The notes: a model not told the origin generated them from the sequence alone. A stretch of DNA of 27,324 bases from Duncaniella sp. (GCA_022511285.1 JAFLRW010000005.1:1-27324), one strand, 5' to 3'; shown: positions 1 through 8,494, numbered from the stretch's first letter. Numbers and translations: made by a program.

Positions 1-476
1 GATCGGTCGTGAATGCTTGTGCGGTTGGCTATGTTCGTGGCTTTTGTTGGCCTGTGTTCCTGCTTCGGTCGACGCTTGAAATCCGGATGCCTGCGGTGTT
101 TGCGTAACTCGCCGCTTTCATCGGCGTTGATGATGTTGTACACCGTTTGTATGGACACGGAGATACTTTCTTTTGCCAACTTTCCCTTTATCTGTTCAGG
201 AGACAGCTGGTCATCTATTATCATCTGTCTGATGCGCCACACAAGCTTCTCGTCAATCCTCTTGTGTGAAGTGCCTCGCTTGCGTCGCTCAAGAGCCTTG
301 GCGTGGGCCTTCTTCCACAGATAGTTACCTTTCTCGGTGGAGTTGCGTTTCAACTCCCTGCTGAGTGTTGACTGACTGCACCCAACTAATTGGGCGATTT
401 CTTTTCTTGATGTTTTCTTTTGGAGTAAGACGAAAATTTGCGACCTTTGCTCCGAGGTTAGTTGATGATATTTCAT
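1..476 (-). CDS. IS30-family transposase, N-terminal part (runs off left edge)
   Basis: The open frame starts at an ATG at 476 and stays open to the window edge, giving 158 residues with no stop. It begins MKYHQLTSEQRSQIFVLLQK and has an N-terminal helix-turn-helix (EIAQLVGCSQSTLSRELKRN). Next comes a basic stretch and a second helical region (LSPEQIKGKLAKESISVSIQ) followed by TVYNII. This order is typical of the IS30 family, whose DDE catalytic domain would lie beyond the left edge. The gene is on the same strand as the cobalamin cluster and lies about 200 bases downstream of cbiB, so readthrough could reach it. A TAATTTTG -7 element sits just upstream at 484-491. The outer end of the element could not be fixed because only one terminus is visible. 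Family assignment is fairly sure; intactness is unknown. Confidence 0.85.
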   Translation of the reverse strand, partial: MKYHQLTSEQRSQIFVLLQKKTSRKEIAQLVGCSQSTLSRELKRNSTEKGNYLWKKAHAKALERRKRGTSHKRIDEKLVWRIRQMIIDDQLSPEQIKGKLAKESISVSIQTVYNIINADESGELRKHRRHPDFKRRPKQEHRPTKATNIANRTSIHDR

Positions 477-483
477 GACAAAA

Positions 484-491
484 CAAAATTA
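484..491 (-). promoter_or_regulatory. -7 promoter element of the transposase
   Basis: Read on the minus strand this is TAATTTTG, an exact match to the Bacteroidetes TAnnTTTG element, and its edge lies 8 bases from the ATG at 476. The expected -33 position, about 20 bases further upstream, falls inside the hairpin at 501-520 and has no TTTG. The promoter therefore looks incomplete and probably weak. Confidence 0.4.
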
Positions 492-500
492 ATTAATCTC

Positions 501-531
501 AAGGAGACTTCGGTCTCCTTTTTTTGTTTTG
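501..531 (+). terminator. Hairpin with T-tract at the edge of the IS element
   Basis: An 8-bp perfect stem, AAGGAGAC / GTCTCCTT, is closed by a TTCG tetraloop inside a C-G pair. A run of T follows on the plus strand, which is the form of an intrinsic terminator for plus-strand transcription. On the minus strand the same stem lies 25-45 bases upstream of the transposase ATG, where it could fold in readthrough transcripts. Which role matters is inference. Confidence 0.6.
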
Positions 532-672
532 TCAGTAGGACGCTGCCTTTGCGCGACTTAATATCGGATTGGGGAGGCTAACTATGTTGTGCTGCGGCGG
601 GGCTCCTAATGAGCAACACTTAACGGCTCAGTCAAATGCGAAAATTTTGATGCGGTTGTGCCGGGAAATAAA

Positions 673-1635
673 TCAGAAATTGGCGGAAATTTTTGAAGAC
701 ACATCAATCAGAACGGTTATAAAAACCAAAGAGAGGAGGGTGGCTATTTCGGTGAGGAGTGCGATGCGAAGAGATGTGTCGAGGTCTGCGGCGGTGAAAG
801 GGCGGGGGTTGGTGCCGATATGAGGCTTGTAGAATGAGGAGCCGAAGTAGTTGTGGGTGCCGCCAAAACGGCAGTCGAGTATGCCGGCGAGGGCCGCTTC
901 GGGCCATCCGGAGTTGGGGCTGGCATGGCGCTGGCCGTGGGCGGCTACGAAGCGCCACAGGCCCGGGCGGCGGGCTGTGAGTATCATCATCAGGGCTGTG
1001 AGGCGCGCCGGGATATAGTTGGCAATATCGTCGATGCGGGCTGCCCAACGGCCGAAGAGGAGATAGCGGTCGGTGTGATAGGCTATCATGGAGTCAAGGG
1101 TGTTGACCATTTTGTAGGCTAACATTCCGGGGACTCCGAGCAGAGCGTAGTAGAAGAGCGGTGCTATTACGCCGTCTGAGAGGTTTTCGGCCAATGTCTC
1201 GAGGGCTGCGGCGCGCACTTCGCGGTCGGAGAGGGCCTCGGTGTCGCGCCCCACTATGCGGCTCACTTGCCGGCGCCCATCGTCGAGGGAGCGGTCAGCG
1301 GCCTCAAACACCATCCTCACTTCGCGCCTTAGGGTGGTGCCGGCCAGACAATAGAAAACGGCTATGGTCTTGAAGGCTATTACGGCTATGGGGTGGTCTG
1401 AGAGGAGTCGTTCCACCCCCCACCCCGCGGCATAGACGGAGGCGATAAGGCTGAGGGCCGTGATGGCTCCGCGGGCTATGCGGTGGCTGCCGCGGTTTAG
1501 CCGATGCTCCAAGAAGGCTATGGCTCTGCCGAACCATACCACAGGGTGAGGGAGACGGACAGGGTCGCCAAAGAGGAGGTCGAGCACCCATCCGAGCAGC
1601 AGGGGGAGGAGGGTGAATATCAGAGTGTGGTCCAT
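673..1635 (-). CDS. cbiB: Adenosylcobinamide-phosphate synthase (CbiB)
   Basis: This 320-residue membrane protein matches CbiB (called CobD in the aerobic nomenclature). CbiB joins adenosylcobyric acid to aminopropanol or its phosphate to give adenosylcobinamide (phosphate). The N-terminus MDHTLIFTLLPLLLGWVLDL is a hydrophobic segment followed by FGDPVRLPHPVVWFGRAI, the family signature. Further hallmarks are LSDGVIAPLFYYALLGVPG and YKMVNTLDSMIAYHTDRY, then ASPNSGWPEAALAGIL near residues 236-252. Length is typical of the family. The ATG at 1635 lies inside the end of the preceding aminotransferase gene (16-base overlap), which suggests translational coupling. Its partner substrate, aminopropanol phosphate, is made by that neighbour. 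It is the last cobalamin gene before the IS30 element, so later pathway genes are not seen here. The plus strand is strongly G-rich here, unlike in the upstream cobalamin genes. Confidence 0.93.
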   Translation of the reverse strand: MDHTLIFTLLPLLLGWVLDLLFGDPVRLPHPVVWFGRAIAFLEHRLNRGSHRIARGAITALSLIASVYAAGWGVERLLSDHPIAVIAFKTIAVFYCLAGTTLRREVRMVFEAADRSLDDGRRQVSRIVGRDTEALSDREVRAAALETLAENLSDGVIAPLFYYALLGVPGMLAYKMVNTLDSMIAYHTDRYLLFGRWAARIDDIANYIPARLTALMMILTARRPGLWRFVAAHGQRHASPNSGWPEAALAGILDCRFGGTHNYFGSSFYKPHIGTNPRPFTAADLDTSLRIALLTEIATLLSLVFITVLIDVSSKISANF

Positions 1636-2615
1636 TGCTTTAGGGCATTAATCAGGCGGTCGTTGTGGGCCGGTGTCTGCGATGCTATGCGGAAATGCGA
1701 GGGGGTGAGTCCGTAAAAGTTGGAAGCATCGCGGATGAGGATGTTGTGATGCTCAACGAGCCACTCTTTGAGCCGGGCTGCCGGACGCCCGTCGGTGAGC
1801 CGGCAGAGGATGAAGTTGCAGTCGGTAGGGAGGGTCTCGATGCCCATTTCGCCCATTGCAGAGGCAAGGCGTAGAGCCTCGGCATGGAGGCTGTCGGCAT
1901 CGACGGGGTATCTGTCGGCACGCTCAAGCAGCCAGCACGCACCCTCGATGGCAAGGGCATTGACGCTCCAAGGCATACGCACGGCTTTGATTCGAGCCAT
2001 TATGCCGGGAGCGCCCACAGCGTAGCCTATCCGCAGCCCCGGCACCGAGAAACGCTTGGTGAGGGAGCTGAGCATCACCACATTGCCCGCCGCTACGGCC
2101 TCGGAGGGGGTGAGCAGAGGGTGTGTGGTGTAGGGAGCATAGGCCTGGTCAACCACAAAGAGTGTGGAGGGATGAGCCTTTATGTGAGCCAAGAGTGTGG
2201 CGTGGGGAGTGACTCGCCCGGTGGGATTGTTAGGATTGCAGAGCCACACCATTTCGGCTCCGGTGGTGTCAGAGAGCGACACTACATGACTGACAGTGTG
2301 GGCATGTAGGCGGCAGGCATCTTCATATTCGCTAAACGTGGGGCCCACGATGGCCGAGCGGCAGCCGCGATATGCAAGGGCTATTAGATAGATAGCCTCG
2401 ACTGCTCCGGCCGTCACCACCACCGTATCCTCAGCGCCAAGCATCCGGGCCAGCGCAGATGCATCAGGGTCGGGGTATGATGCCGGGAGCGAGGCGAGGC
2501 GGGCCAAATGCTCCATCAGGGGCGTATGGTCAACCCCCGAGAGGATGTTTGAGCTGAAATTTATCAGATTTCGCCCGGGGTAGCGGTGGAGGTCGTCGCC
2601 GTGGCCGTTAATCAT
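1620..2615 (-). CDS. cobD: Threonine-phosphate decarboxylase / CobC-like aminotransferase
   Basis: This is a 331-residue fold-type I PLP enzyme. NPNNPTGRVTP (about residues 127-137) is the aminotransferase substrate and cofactor loop. SLTKRFSVPGLRIGYAVG contains the lysine expected to bind PLP, and the C-terminus carries FRIASQTPAHNDRLI. The family makes (R)-1-amino-2-propanol O-2-phosphate from L-threonine phosphate for the nucleotide-loop arm of cobalamin. It is called CobD in Salmonella and CobC in aerobic organisms. A related histidinol-phosphate aminotransferase is the main alternative, but the position between cobQ and cbiB makes the cobalamin role much more likely. The ATG at 2615 overlaps the cobQ stop by 8 bases (ATGATTAA), and the gene's end overlaps the cbiB start. 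Confidence 0.88.
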   Translation of the reverse strand: MINGHGDDLHRYPGRNLINFSSNILSGVDHTPLMEHLARLASLPASYPDPDASALARMLGAEDTVVVTAGAVEAIYLIALAYRGCRSAIVGPTFSEYEDACRLHAHTVSHVVSLSDTTGAEMVWLCNPNNPTGRVTPHATLLAHIKAHPSTLFVVDQAYAPYTTHPLLTPSEAVAAGNVVMLSSLTKRFSVPGLRIGYAVGAPGIMARIKAVRMPWSVNALAIEGACWLLERADRYPVDADSLHAEALRLASAMGEMGIETLPTDCNFILCRLTDGRPAARLKEWLVEHHNILIRDASNFYGLTPSHFRIASQTPAHNDRLINALKQWTTL

Positions 2616-4098
2616 TGTCGGGGAGGGTTATTATCTCATATAACTTTTTGATGTCCACATGCTGTCGCAGCAATAGCGCCAGGCGGTCAAACTCGCGGTT
2701 GCGGTCGGCCGCAGGGTCAAAGCTAACGGGTGCAGCATCAGCGAGATGGCGTTGCAACAGAGGGGTGATGACGGCCGGATTGTCAAGGATGCCGTGGAGA
2801 TACGAACCCCGGACGTTACCCACGCGGCAGCCGTCAAAAGAGCCGTCGGCGAGGCGGAACAGCGGAGTGCCCCCAAGCAGCACGGAGCGCCCCATGTGTA
2901 TCTCATACCCCTCTCCGGCCGGGGTGCCATCAGGATATTGAGCCACGACGCGGCGTGTCACCTTCGAGCCTTCGAGCACCGTCCTCACCGGGAGCAGCCC
3001 CAAACCCGACACGGTGCCCGGCGTTCCCTCGATGCCGTCGGGGTCTGCCACCTCAAGTCCGAGCATCTGGTAGCCGCCACAAATGCCCACCACAGAAGCT
3101 CCGCGAGCCGCCGCAGCAAGGATGGCGCCATCAAGCCCGGCTTCGCGCAGCCGGGTGAGGTCAGAGATGGTGGCCTTGCTGCCGGGGATTATCACCACAT
3201 CAGCCGCCTCGATGCCTGCGGGGGTGAAAGTGTAGTAGAGATGAGCCTGCGGATGACGCGAAAGGATATTGAAGTCGGTGAAATTGGAGATATAGGGGAG
3301 CCTGACGACGGCTATATTCACCCGCTCCGGCTCGGAGGTAGGAGCGGTATTTTTGCCGTCGAGGGCCACAGAGTCCTCCTCGTCGATATTAATATCAGGG
3401 GCGTAGGGAACCACCCCGAGCACCGGAATGCCGCAAATCTCCTCCATCATGCGCCGCCCCTCATCGAAGAGACGCATATCACCGCGAAACTTATTGATTA
3501 TCACCCCCTTTATCAGCTTGCGGTCATCAGGCTGCTGAAGCATAATCGAGCCATAAGTCGAAGCAAAGACCCCGCCGCGGTCAATGTCGGCCACAAGGAT
3601 TACAGCCGCCTGCGCATATCGGGCCATAGGGATATTAACGAGGTCTGAATCCCTCAGATTTATCTCCGCAATGCTCCCGGCCCCCTCCATCACGATAGGA
3701 TTATATTTGAGTGAAAGGCGGTCAAAGGCGCTGCACACCTCGCGGCGCAATTCCCCCCGGCCCTCGCGGCGGAAATACTCGTAGGCATCGCGGTTGCCCA
3801 CCGGGCGGCCGTTGAGCACCACCTGCGATGTGCACTGGCCCGACGGCTTGAGCAGCAGCGGATTCATATCCGTGGAGCAGGCAATGCCCGCAGCCTCGGC
3901 CTGTACAGCCTGTGCCCGGCCTATCTCAAGCCCGTCGGGGGTGGCATAGGAGTTGAGAGCCATATTCTGAGCCTTGAACGGTGCCGGGGCATATCCATCC
4001 TGACGGAAAATGCGGCATAGTCCGGCAGCTATGAGGCTCTTGCCCACATCGCTCCCGGTGCCGCCGAGCATCAGAGGGCGCAGCCGCGGCTTACTCAT
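2608..4098 (-). CDS. cobQ: Cobyric acid synthase (CobQ/CbiP)
   Basis: Cobyric acid synthase amidates side chains b, d, e and g of adenosylcobyrinic acid a,c-diamide, using glutamine and ATP. I chose the ATG at 4098, giving MSKPRLRPLMLGGTGSDVGK and about 496 residues. It overlaps the upstream stop by 8 bases (ATGAGTAA). An in-frame start at 4146 would add 16 residues deep inside the previous gene. GTGSDVGKS is the nucleotide-binding loop, and FKAQNMALNSYAT is a CobQ hallmark. The C-terminal class I glutamine amidotransferase domain shows its nucleophile in VGICGGYQMLG and a conserved histidine in GSYLHGILDN. Length and domain order are normal. No CbiA (cobyrinate a,c-diamide synthase) gene is present in the window, so that step must be encoded elsewhere. 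Confidence 0.95.
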   Translation of the reverse strand: MSKPRLRPLMLGGTGSDVGKSLIAAGLCRIFRQDGYAPAPFKAQNMALNSYATPDGLEIGRAQAVQAEAAGIACSTDMNPLLLKPSGQCTSQVVLNGRPVGNRDAYEYFRREGRGELRREVCSAFDRLSLKYNPIVMEGAGSIAEINLRDSDLVNIPMARYAQAAVILVADIDRGGVFASTYGSIMLQQPDDRKLIKGVIINKFRGDMRLFDEGRRMMEEICGIPVLGVVPYAPDINIDEEDSVALDGKNTAPTSEPERVNIAVVRLPYISNFTDFNILSRHPQAHLYYTFTPAGIEAADVVIIPGSKATISDLTRLREAGLDGAILAAAARGASVVGICGGYQMLGLEVADPDGIEGTPGTVSGLGLLPVRTVLEGSKVTRRVVAQYPDGTPAGEGYEIHMGRSVLLGGTPLFRLADGSFDGCRVGNVRGSYLHGILDNPAVITPLLQRHLADAAPVSFDPAADRNREFDRLALLLRQHVDIKKLYEIITLPDND

Positions 4099-5902
4099 CT
4101 GCCGGCCCCTCCCCGCGGCGGAAAAGATGGGTGAAATGGCGGTCATAGAGGCGCGAAAGCCCCTCGCGGTTGTCGATGGCGTCGCCCACCACGAGCAGAG
4201 TGGTCAGTGTGAGGTTATTATCGCGCACCAAGCGTGCAAGGTCGCGAAGCTGACCGCGATAGATGCGTTGCTCGCGCCATGTGAGCTTGTAGCACGCCGC
4301 CACGGGAGTTTCCGGAGGATAATGTTCGAGCAGTTGCGCCTGCACCTCCTCGACTATCCCGGCGCTGAGATAGATACACATGGTGCTCTGCGAGCGAGCC
4401 AGCAGGGAGAGTTTCTCACGAGGCGGCATCGGGGTGCGCCCCTCGCCGCGGGTCAGTATGATGGTCTGCACCCTCTCCGGGATGGTGAACTGCGAGCGGA
4501 GCTCGGCCGCCGCCGCCTGAAACGAAGAAATGCCGGGGGTGATGTGATAGCTCATCCCGCGACGGTCAAAGAATGCCATCTGCTCCTGTATGGCGCCATA
4601 GATGCAGGGGTCGCCTGTGTGGAGACGCACTATCAGGTGGCCGGCGTCATAGTGGCTGCGCATCAGTTCAAACTGCTCCTCGAGCGAGAGGTCGGCCGAC
4701 GAGCGCACCACACATCCGGGCTTGGCACACAGTGTGAGACTGCGCGGCACAAGGCTTCCGGCATACAGAATAAGGTCGGCCCGCTCGAGAAATCGGCGCC
4801 CGCGCACCGACACGAGGTCAGGGTCGCCGGGACCAGCGCCCACTATCTCAATATGCCCCTTTCGGGCAGAGGGGCGGTCGAGCGCCACGGCAAAAGTGAA
4901 GTCAGCCCCGGGCCTAAGACACCCTTTTGACTTCTCAATCAGCATCTCGCCGCCGGCTGATGCAAGCAAGGCAGCCGCCTCGGCCACTCCCGGCACACCG
5001 GTGGCCTCACGCACACGCTCCGACGGATTTGGGACATCTACCGCGCCCAGTTCCCCGGCTGTAAATATTTTCACCTCCGCTTGCGGCCACGCGGCGGCAA
5101 GTTCCCGCAGCAGCGGCTCATCTTTTTTCAGTTCGATGGTGACAATCATCCCCACGGAGAGGGGCGACAGCCCCTGCGATATAATCCGAGAGGAGATATG
5201 GTCAATGATTCCCTGCGGGTCGCACTCACGTCTGCACCCCACTCCGAGCGCAAGCACCGGAGGCCGATAACTGAGCAATACCGACCCCTCGGGAGCAGAG
5301 TATATGCGAGGTGACACGGCAATTATAAGCTCCGCATCAGCGGCTTCGGCAATAGTCCGGACCTTATGCACATGGGGGGCCAAGGTGGCTTCAAGGCGCG
5401 CTGTGGCGTCGGAGCGTATGTCTAAAAGGAGGGCCGTGGGGCGCCCTTCCACATATCTGAATATTGCCTCGTTGAGCTCCTCGGCGGTAGCATCAGCCAC
5501 CCAACCGCACTCCGAAGCAAGAGTGTCGAGCGCCCAAAGTCCGGCGTTATCGCTCTGAGTGGTGATGATAGCCTCGGCGCCTATTATCGCGGCAATGGAG
5601 CGCGCCAAGGCGTTGGCGCCCCCGATGTGGCCGCCGAGCAGCGGGATGGCATAGCGCCCGGTAGAGTCCACACACACCACAGCCGGGTCTGTGTGCTTGT
5701 CGGCACACACGGCCGGAATGACCGTGCGCACACATATCCCCGCAGCGCCTATAAATATGATGGCGCCGGCTTCGCGCAGCATCTCAGGAGTGATGCTGCG
5801 ATGGGCCACCGTGCGTGTCTCCCCCTCCAACGCCCCGGCTATCGTGGCTGCGAGCGTCCGTGATGAGTCAGCAACATTGATTATGAGTGTATGGCGTGTC
5901 AT
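4091..5902 (-). CDS. cobM: CbiG - CobM (CbiF) fusion: cobalt-precorrin-5A hydrolase and precorrin-4 C11-methyltransferase
   Basis: This 603-residue protein joins two enzymes of corrin ring formation. Residues 1 to about 345 resemble CbiG, which opens the delta-lactone of cobalt-precorrin-5A. Its marks are AGAIIFIGAAGICVRTVIP, LLGGHIGGANALAR and a C-terminal ALGVGCRREC. From about 349 a tetrapyrrole (SAM-dependent) methylase domain begins with IEIVGAGPGDPDLVSVRGRR and continues with LHTGDPCIYGAIQEQM and YHITPGISSFQAAAA. This matches CobM/CbiF, which methylates C11. The two activities are consecutive in the pathway, so the fusion makes biochemical sense. CbiG is specific to the cobalt-early (anaerobic) route. 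The start at 5902 overlaps the cobL stop by 4 bases (ATGA), and the end overlaps cobQ. Confidence 0.93.
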   Translation of the reverse strand: MTRHTLIINVADSSRTLAATIAGALEGETRTVAHRSITPEMLREAGAIIFIGAAGICVRTVIPAVCADKHTDPAVVCVDSTGRYAIPLLGGHIGGANALARSIAAIIGAEAIITTQSDNAGLWALDTLASECGWVADATAEELNEAIFRYVEGRPTALLLDIRSDATARLEATLAPHVHKVRTIAEAADAELIIAVSPRIYSAPEGSVLLSYRPPVLALGVGCRRECDPQGIIDHISSRIISQGLSPLSVGMIVTIELKKDEPLLRELAAAWPQAEVKIFTAGELGAVDVPNPSERVREATGVPGVAEAAALLASAGGEMLIEKSKGCLRPGADFTFAVALDRPSARKGHIEIVGAGPGDPDLVSVRGRRFLERADLILYAGSLVPRSLTLCAKPGCVVRSSADLSLEEQFELMRSHYDAGHLIVRLHTGDPCIYGAIQEQMAFFDRRGMSYHITPGISSFQAAAAELRSQFTIPERVQTIILTRGEGRTPMPPREKLSLLARSQSTMCIYLSAGIVEEVQAQLLEHYPPETPVAACYKLTWREQRIYRGQLRDLARLVRDNNLTLTTLLVVGDAIDNREGLSRLYDRHFTHLFRRGEGPADE

Positions 5903-7092
5903 TTAATTGCCTTGATGATGGTGATAGGATTATGTGAATCGATGGTGATGGTGTGTTCCTTGGCTATGGTCAGCCCTGCGGCAACGGCTCCCGAGCGGAA
6001 GCTGCGCAGAGAGTCGGCGCCGACGGAGTTGAACACCACAATGCCTCCCGGAGTCAGGCAGCCGGCCACAACATCCAGCATATCGCGGAGCTTCCCGCCA
6101 TGGCCCCCTATAAAGACGGCGTCGGGACTAAGATAGGCCGAGGGTTCAATATCGAGGAAATCTTCGGTCACCACCGTTATGCCCGGAGCGCCGTGGCGGC
6201 GGGCATTGGCCTCAATGATGGCGGCACATTCAGGCCGGCGCTCAAAGGAGGTGACTTTAAGGTCCGGGAATTGCAACCGTGCCTCGATGGAGACCGACCC
6301 TGTGCAGAAGCCCACATCCCAAAGCGACGAACGGCCGCGAAGGTCGAGCATCGAGAGTGCCAGCAGGCGCACAGGCATCTTGGTTATCATATTCACCCGT
6401 CGGTCGAGCAGTTCAAACTCCTCCTCGGGGATTCCGAAGGGGCGACGGCGGCGGTGTGTGCGCCGCAGAATGATGCTGTTTGGCTGTTGCCACTCGCGCG
6501 CAGCTGCCTCCGAGAGTGTCAGTGCTGAAATACGCTCGCTCTCAGGATTGCCGAGGTGCTCGCCGACGGTTATCGTGTAATTATCATATCCATATTCAAG
6601 CATCCTCGCAGCCACTGCGCTCGGAGTATGGAGGCGGTCGGTGAGCACACCTATCAAAGCCTCTCCGGCTATCAGCGCACTGTCAAAGGCGTCCCACTGC
6701 CTGCCGGTGAGCGACACGGCTCGCATCTCCTCATAGGGGAGCAGCATATGGTGAGCCAAGGTCTGCAACGAGTTGAAGTGAGGAATCACCCTAATCCCGG
6801 CCTGCGGCATCCGGCGCTGCAACGTGGCGGCAAACCCGAAGAAAAGCGGGTCGCCCGAAGCGAACACCACCACCCTTTCGCCGTCGGGAAGCGCCTCATA
6901 GCGCTCAAACACATCGGAAAGGGGCACAGTGATATCAATCCACTCTGCCCCGGCAGGCAGAAGCGACTCCACAATGTCCCTATGGCGCCGCCCGCCGGAA
7001 AAAACCCTCCCTGCGGCGATGGCTCCGAGGGCCTCGGATGAAAGCTCCGGCCTCGGATTGTCAGAAATTCCTATTACTACAAACTCACACAT
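5899..7092 (-). CDS. cobL: CobL (CbiE-CbiT fusion): precorrin-6B/7 C5,C15-methyltransferase and decarboxylase
   Basis: This 397-residue protein has the CobL layout. Residues 1 to about 210 are a CbiE-type tetrapyrrole methylase (VVVFASGDPLFFGFAATLQR, then VIPHFNSLQTLAHHM). Residues about 222-397 are a CbiT-type Rossmann methyltransferase with its SAM loop LWDVGFCTGSVSIEA and FIGGHGGKLRDMLD. In this pathway CbiE methylates C5, while CbiT methylates C15 and decarboxylates the acetate side chain of ring C. The glycine-rich SAM loop reads GFCTGS rather than the common GAGTGS; the glycines that matter are kept. The start at 7092 overlaps the upstream gene's stop by 8 bases. The fusion is common in many lineages and not itself novel. 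Confidence 0.94.
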   Translation of the reverse strand: MCEFVVIGISDNPRPELSSEALGAIAAGRVFSGGRRHRDIVESLLPAGAEWIDITVPLSDVFERYEALPDGERVVVFASGDPLFFGFAATLQRRMPQAGIRVIPHFNSLQTLAHHMLLPYEEMRAVSLTGRQWDAFDSALIAGEALIGVLTDRLHTPSAVAARMLEYGYDNYTITVGEHLGNPESERISALTLSEAAAREWQQPNSIILRRTHRRRRPFGIPEEEFELLDRRVNMITKMPVRLLALSMLDLRGRSSLWDVGFCTGSVSIEARLQFPDLKVTSFERRPECAAIIEANARRHGAPGITVVTEDFLDIEPSAYLSPDAVFIGGHGGKLRDMLDVVAGCLTPGGIVVFNSVGADSLRSFRSGAVAAGLTIAKEHTITIDSHNPITIIKAIK

Positions 7093-8494
7093 CGCGACCG
7101 GGTCTTAACTGAGAGGCATCCGGGCGGCATAGGATGGCATTGACCAACGTAGCGGCCAGATTGCTCCCCCCTTTACGCCCCTCTACTATGATTTTTGGTA
7201 TCTCCGTGAAGGTCTTGACCATCAGTTTGCTCTCACACACATGGACAAATCCCACCGGCGCCGCCACGATGCCGCAGGGGTGTGCCTCGCCCCGCCTCAT
7301 CAGCGAGCATAGCTCCATCAGAGCCGTGGGGGCATTGCCAAACGCATACAGGGCACGCGGATGTCGCTCGGCGGCTATACGTATGCCGGCCTGCGAGCGA
7401 GTGATGCTGAGGCGACGGGCCATTTCCACGGCCTCAGGGGCGTTGAGATAACATTTCACCTCAACGCCGAGCCTCTCGAGCGCCCCTTTGCGAATACCGG
7501 AGGCTGCCATCGTCACATCGGTGACTATCACCCTCTCGCCATCAGGCGCCGTTAGGGTGTCATAGATACGTTGCAATGCATCAGGGTCGGCCTTCACAGC
7601 CTCCTCCATATCGAAATCGGCCGTAGTGTGTATGGCGTGGAGCATGGCCCATTTAAGATCCAAAGGAATATCCGGACTGCGCATCTCGGCCGCTATGGTG
7701 CGGAAACTCCTCATCATGATATCTTGGCCCACGGAGGCGGCGTCGGTTTCCTCGCGGTTATAATAGCCTCGCGGCGTTATCATCTTGCCTCCGCGCACAA
7801 AGGTCTGCGAGTTGCCTATGATGATTACCGTAAACATATCCGTCTGCCCGGGGTCAAAGTCGGCAAGAGTGGTCAGCGCCACCTCCTGCCCCTCGCGCCC
7901 GGCATTCCGCACAAATCCCACCGGGGTCTGCCCCGAGCGTCGCTGCAGGAATAGCTCTTTCAGCCGCGGCAGCTGCCAATAGCGCTTGGTGGAGCGCGGA
8001 TTATAGACGGCGGTGACAAAGTCGGCTTCGGCCGCAGCTATTATGCGGCGCTCTATGAGGGGCCAAGGGGTCATTAGGTCGCTCAGCGAGACGACACAGA
8101 AGTCGTGGCCCACAGGCGCTCCGAGCAGCGAGGCCGCTTTCTGAAATGCACTCACCCCGGGCACAACAGTCACCTCGATATGCTCCAATCCCATCCGGGC
8201 ACGCTGTTCCATCACAAGCGGAGCCATGCCGTAGATGCCGGCATCGCCCGACGACACCACCACCACTTCGGCCTCGGGGCGCGCGGCGGCAGCCTCAAGC
8301 GCTGCCTGCACGCGGTCGCGCTCCTGGCGCATGGCCGAGCCGATAATTTCTGCTTCAGGCTTGAGCAAAGGTCTGACAAACGGGAGATAATAATGATAGC
8401 CGGCAACCACATCCGCCCTGCTGAGGGCTCGGACAGCTGCCTCCGTCATATCCGGCGCTCCACCGGGACCTATTCCGACTACGGTGATACTCAT
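7085..8494 (-). CDS. cobJ: CobJ (CbiH) - CobH (CbiC) fusion: C17-methyltransferase and precorrin-8X methylmutase
   Basis: This 469-residue protein has two parts. Residues 1-245 form a tetrapyrrole methylase of the CobJ/CbiH type, which contracts the ring while methylating C17 (ITVVGIGPGG, SSGDAGIYGMAPLV, TAVYNPRSTKRYWQL, and FTVIIIGNSQTF near the end). Residues about 250-469 match CobH/CbiC, the methylmutase that moves a methyl from C11 to C12. The catalytic histidine is expected in HAIHTTADFD (H289), and PVGFVHVCESK and EGRKGGSNLAATLVNAI are hallmark C-terminal motifs. The ATG at 8494 is 36 bases downstream of the rnhB stop. No promoter, terminator or cobalamin riboswitch could be recognised in that gap. 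The two activities are not consecutive in the pathway, unlike the CbiG-CobM pair. Confidence 0.94.
   Translation of the reverse strand: MSITVVGIGPGGAPDMTEAAVRALSRADVVAGYHYYLPFVRPLLKPEAEIIGSAMRQERDRVQAALEAAAARPEAEVVVVSSGDAGIYGMAPLVMEQRARMGLEHIEVTVVPGVSAFQKAASLLGAPVGHDFCVVSLSDLMTPWPLIERRIIAAAEADFVTAVYNPRSTKRYWQLPRLKELFLQRRSGQTPVGFVRNAGREGQEVALTTLADFDPGQTDMFTVIIIGNSQTFVRGGKMITPRGYYNREETDAASVGQDIMMRSFRTIAAEMRSPDIPLDLKWAMLHAIHTTADFDMEEAVKADPDALQRIYDTLTAPDGERVIVTDVTMAASGIRKGALERLGVEVKCYLNAPEAVEMARRLSITRSQAGIRIAAERHPRALYAFGNAPTALMELCSLMRRGEAHPCGIVAAPVGFVHVCESKLMVKTFTEIPKIIVEGRKGGSNLAATLVNAILCRPDASQLRPGRDV

Noticed and set aside
13..324. 103-codon plus-strand frame at the left edge
   Set aside because: It is antisense to the IS30 transposase, which is the real gene although it lacks a stop within the window.
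2746..3648. 300-codon plus-strand frame
   Set aside because: Antisense shadow of cobQ, which has intact family motifs over the same bases.
4010..4930. 306-codon plus-strand frame
   Set aside because: Antisense shadow across the cobQ/cbiG-cobM junction in GC-rich sequence; no family resemblance.
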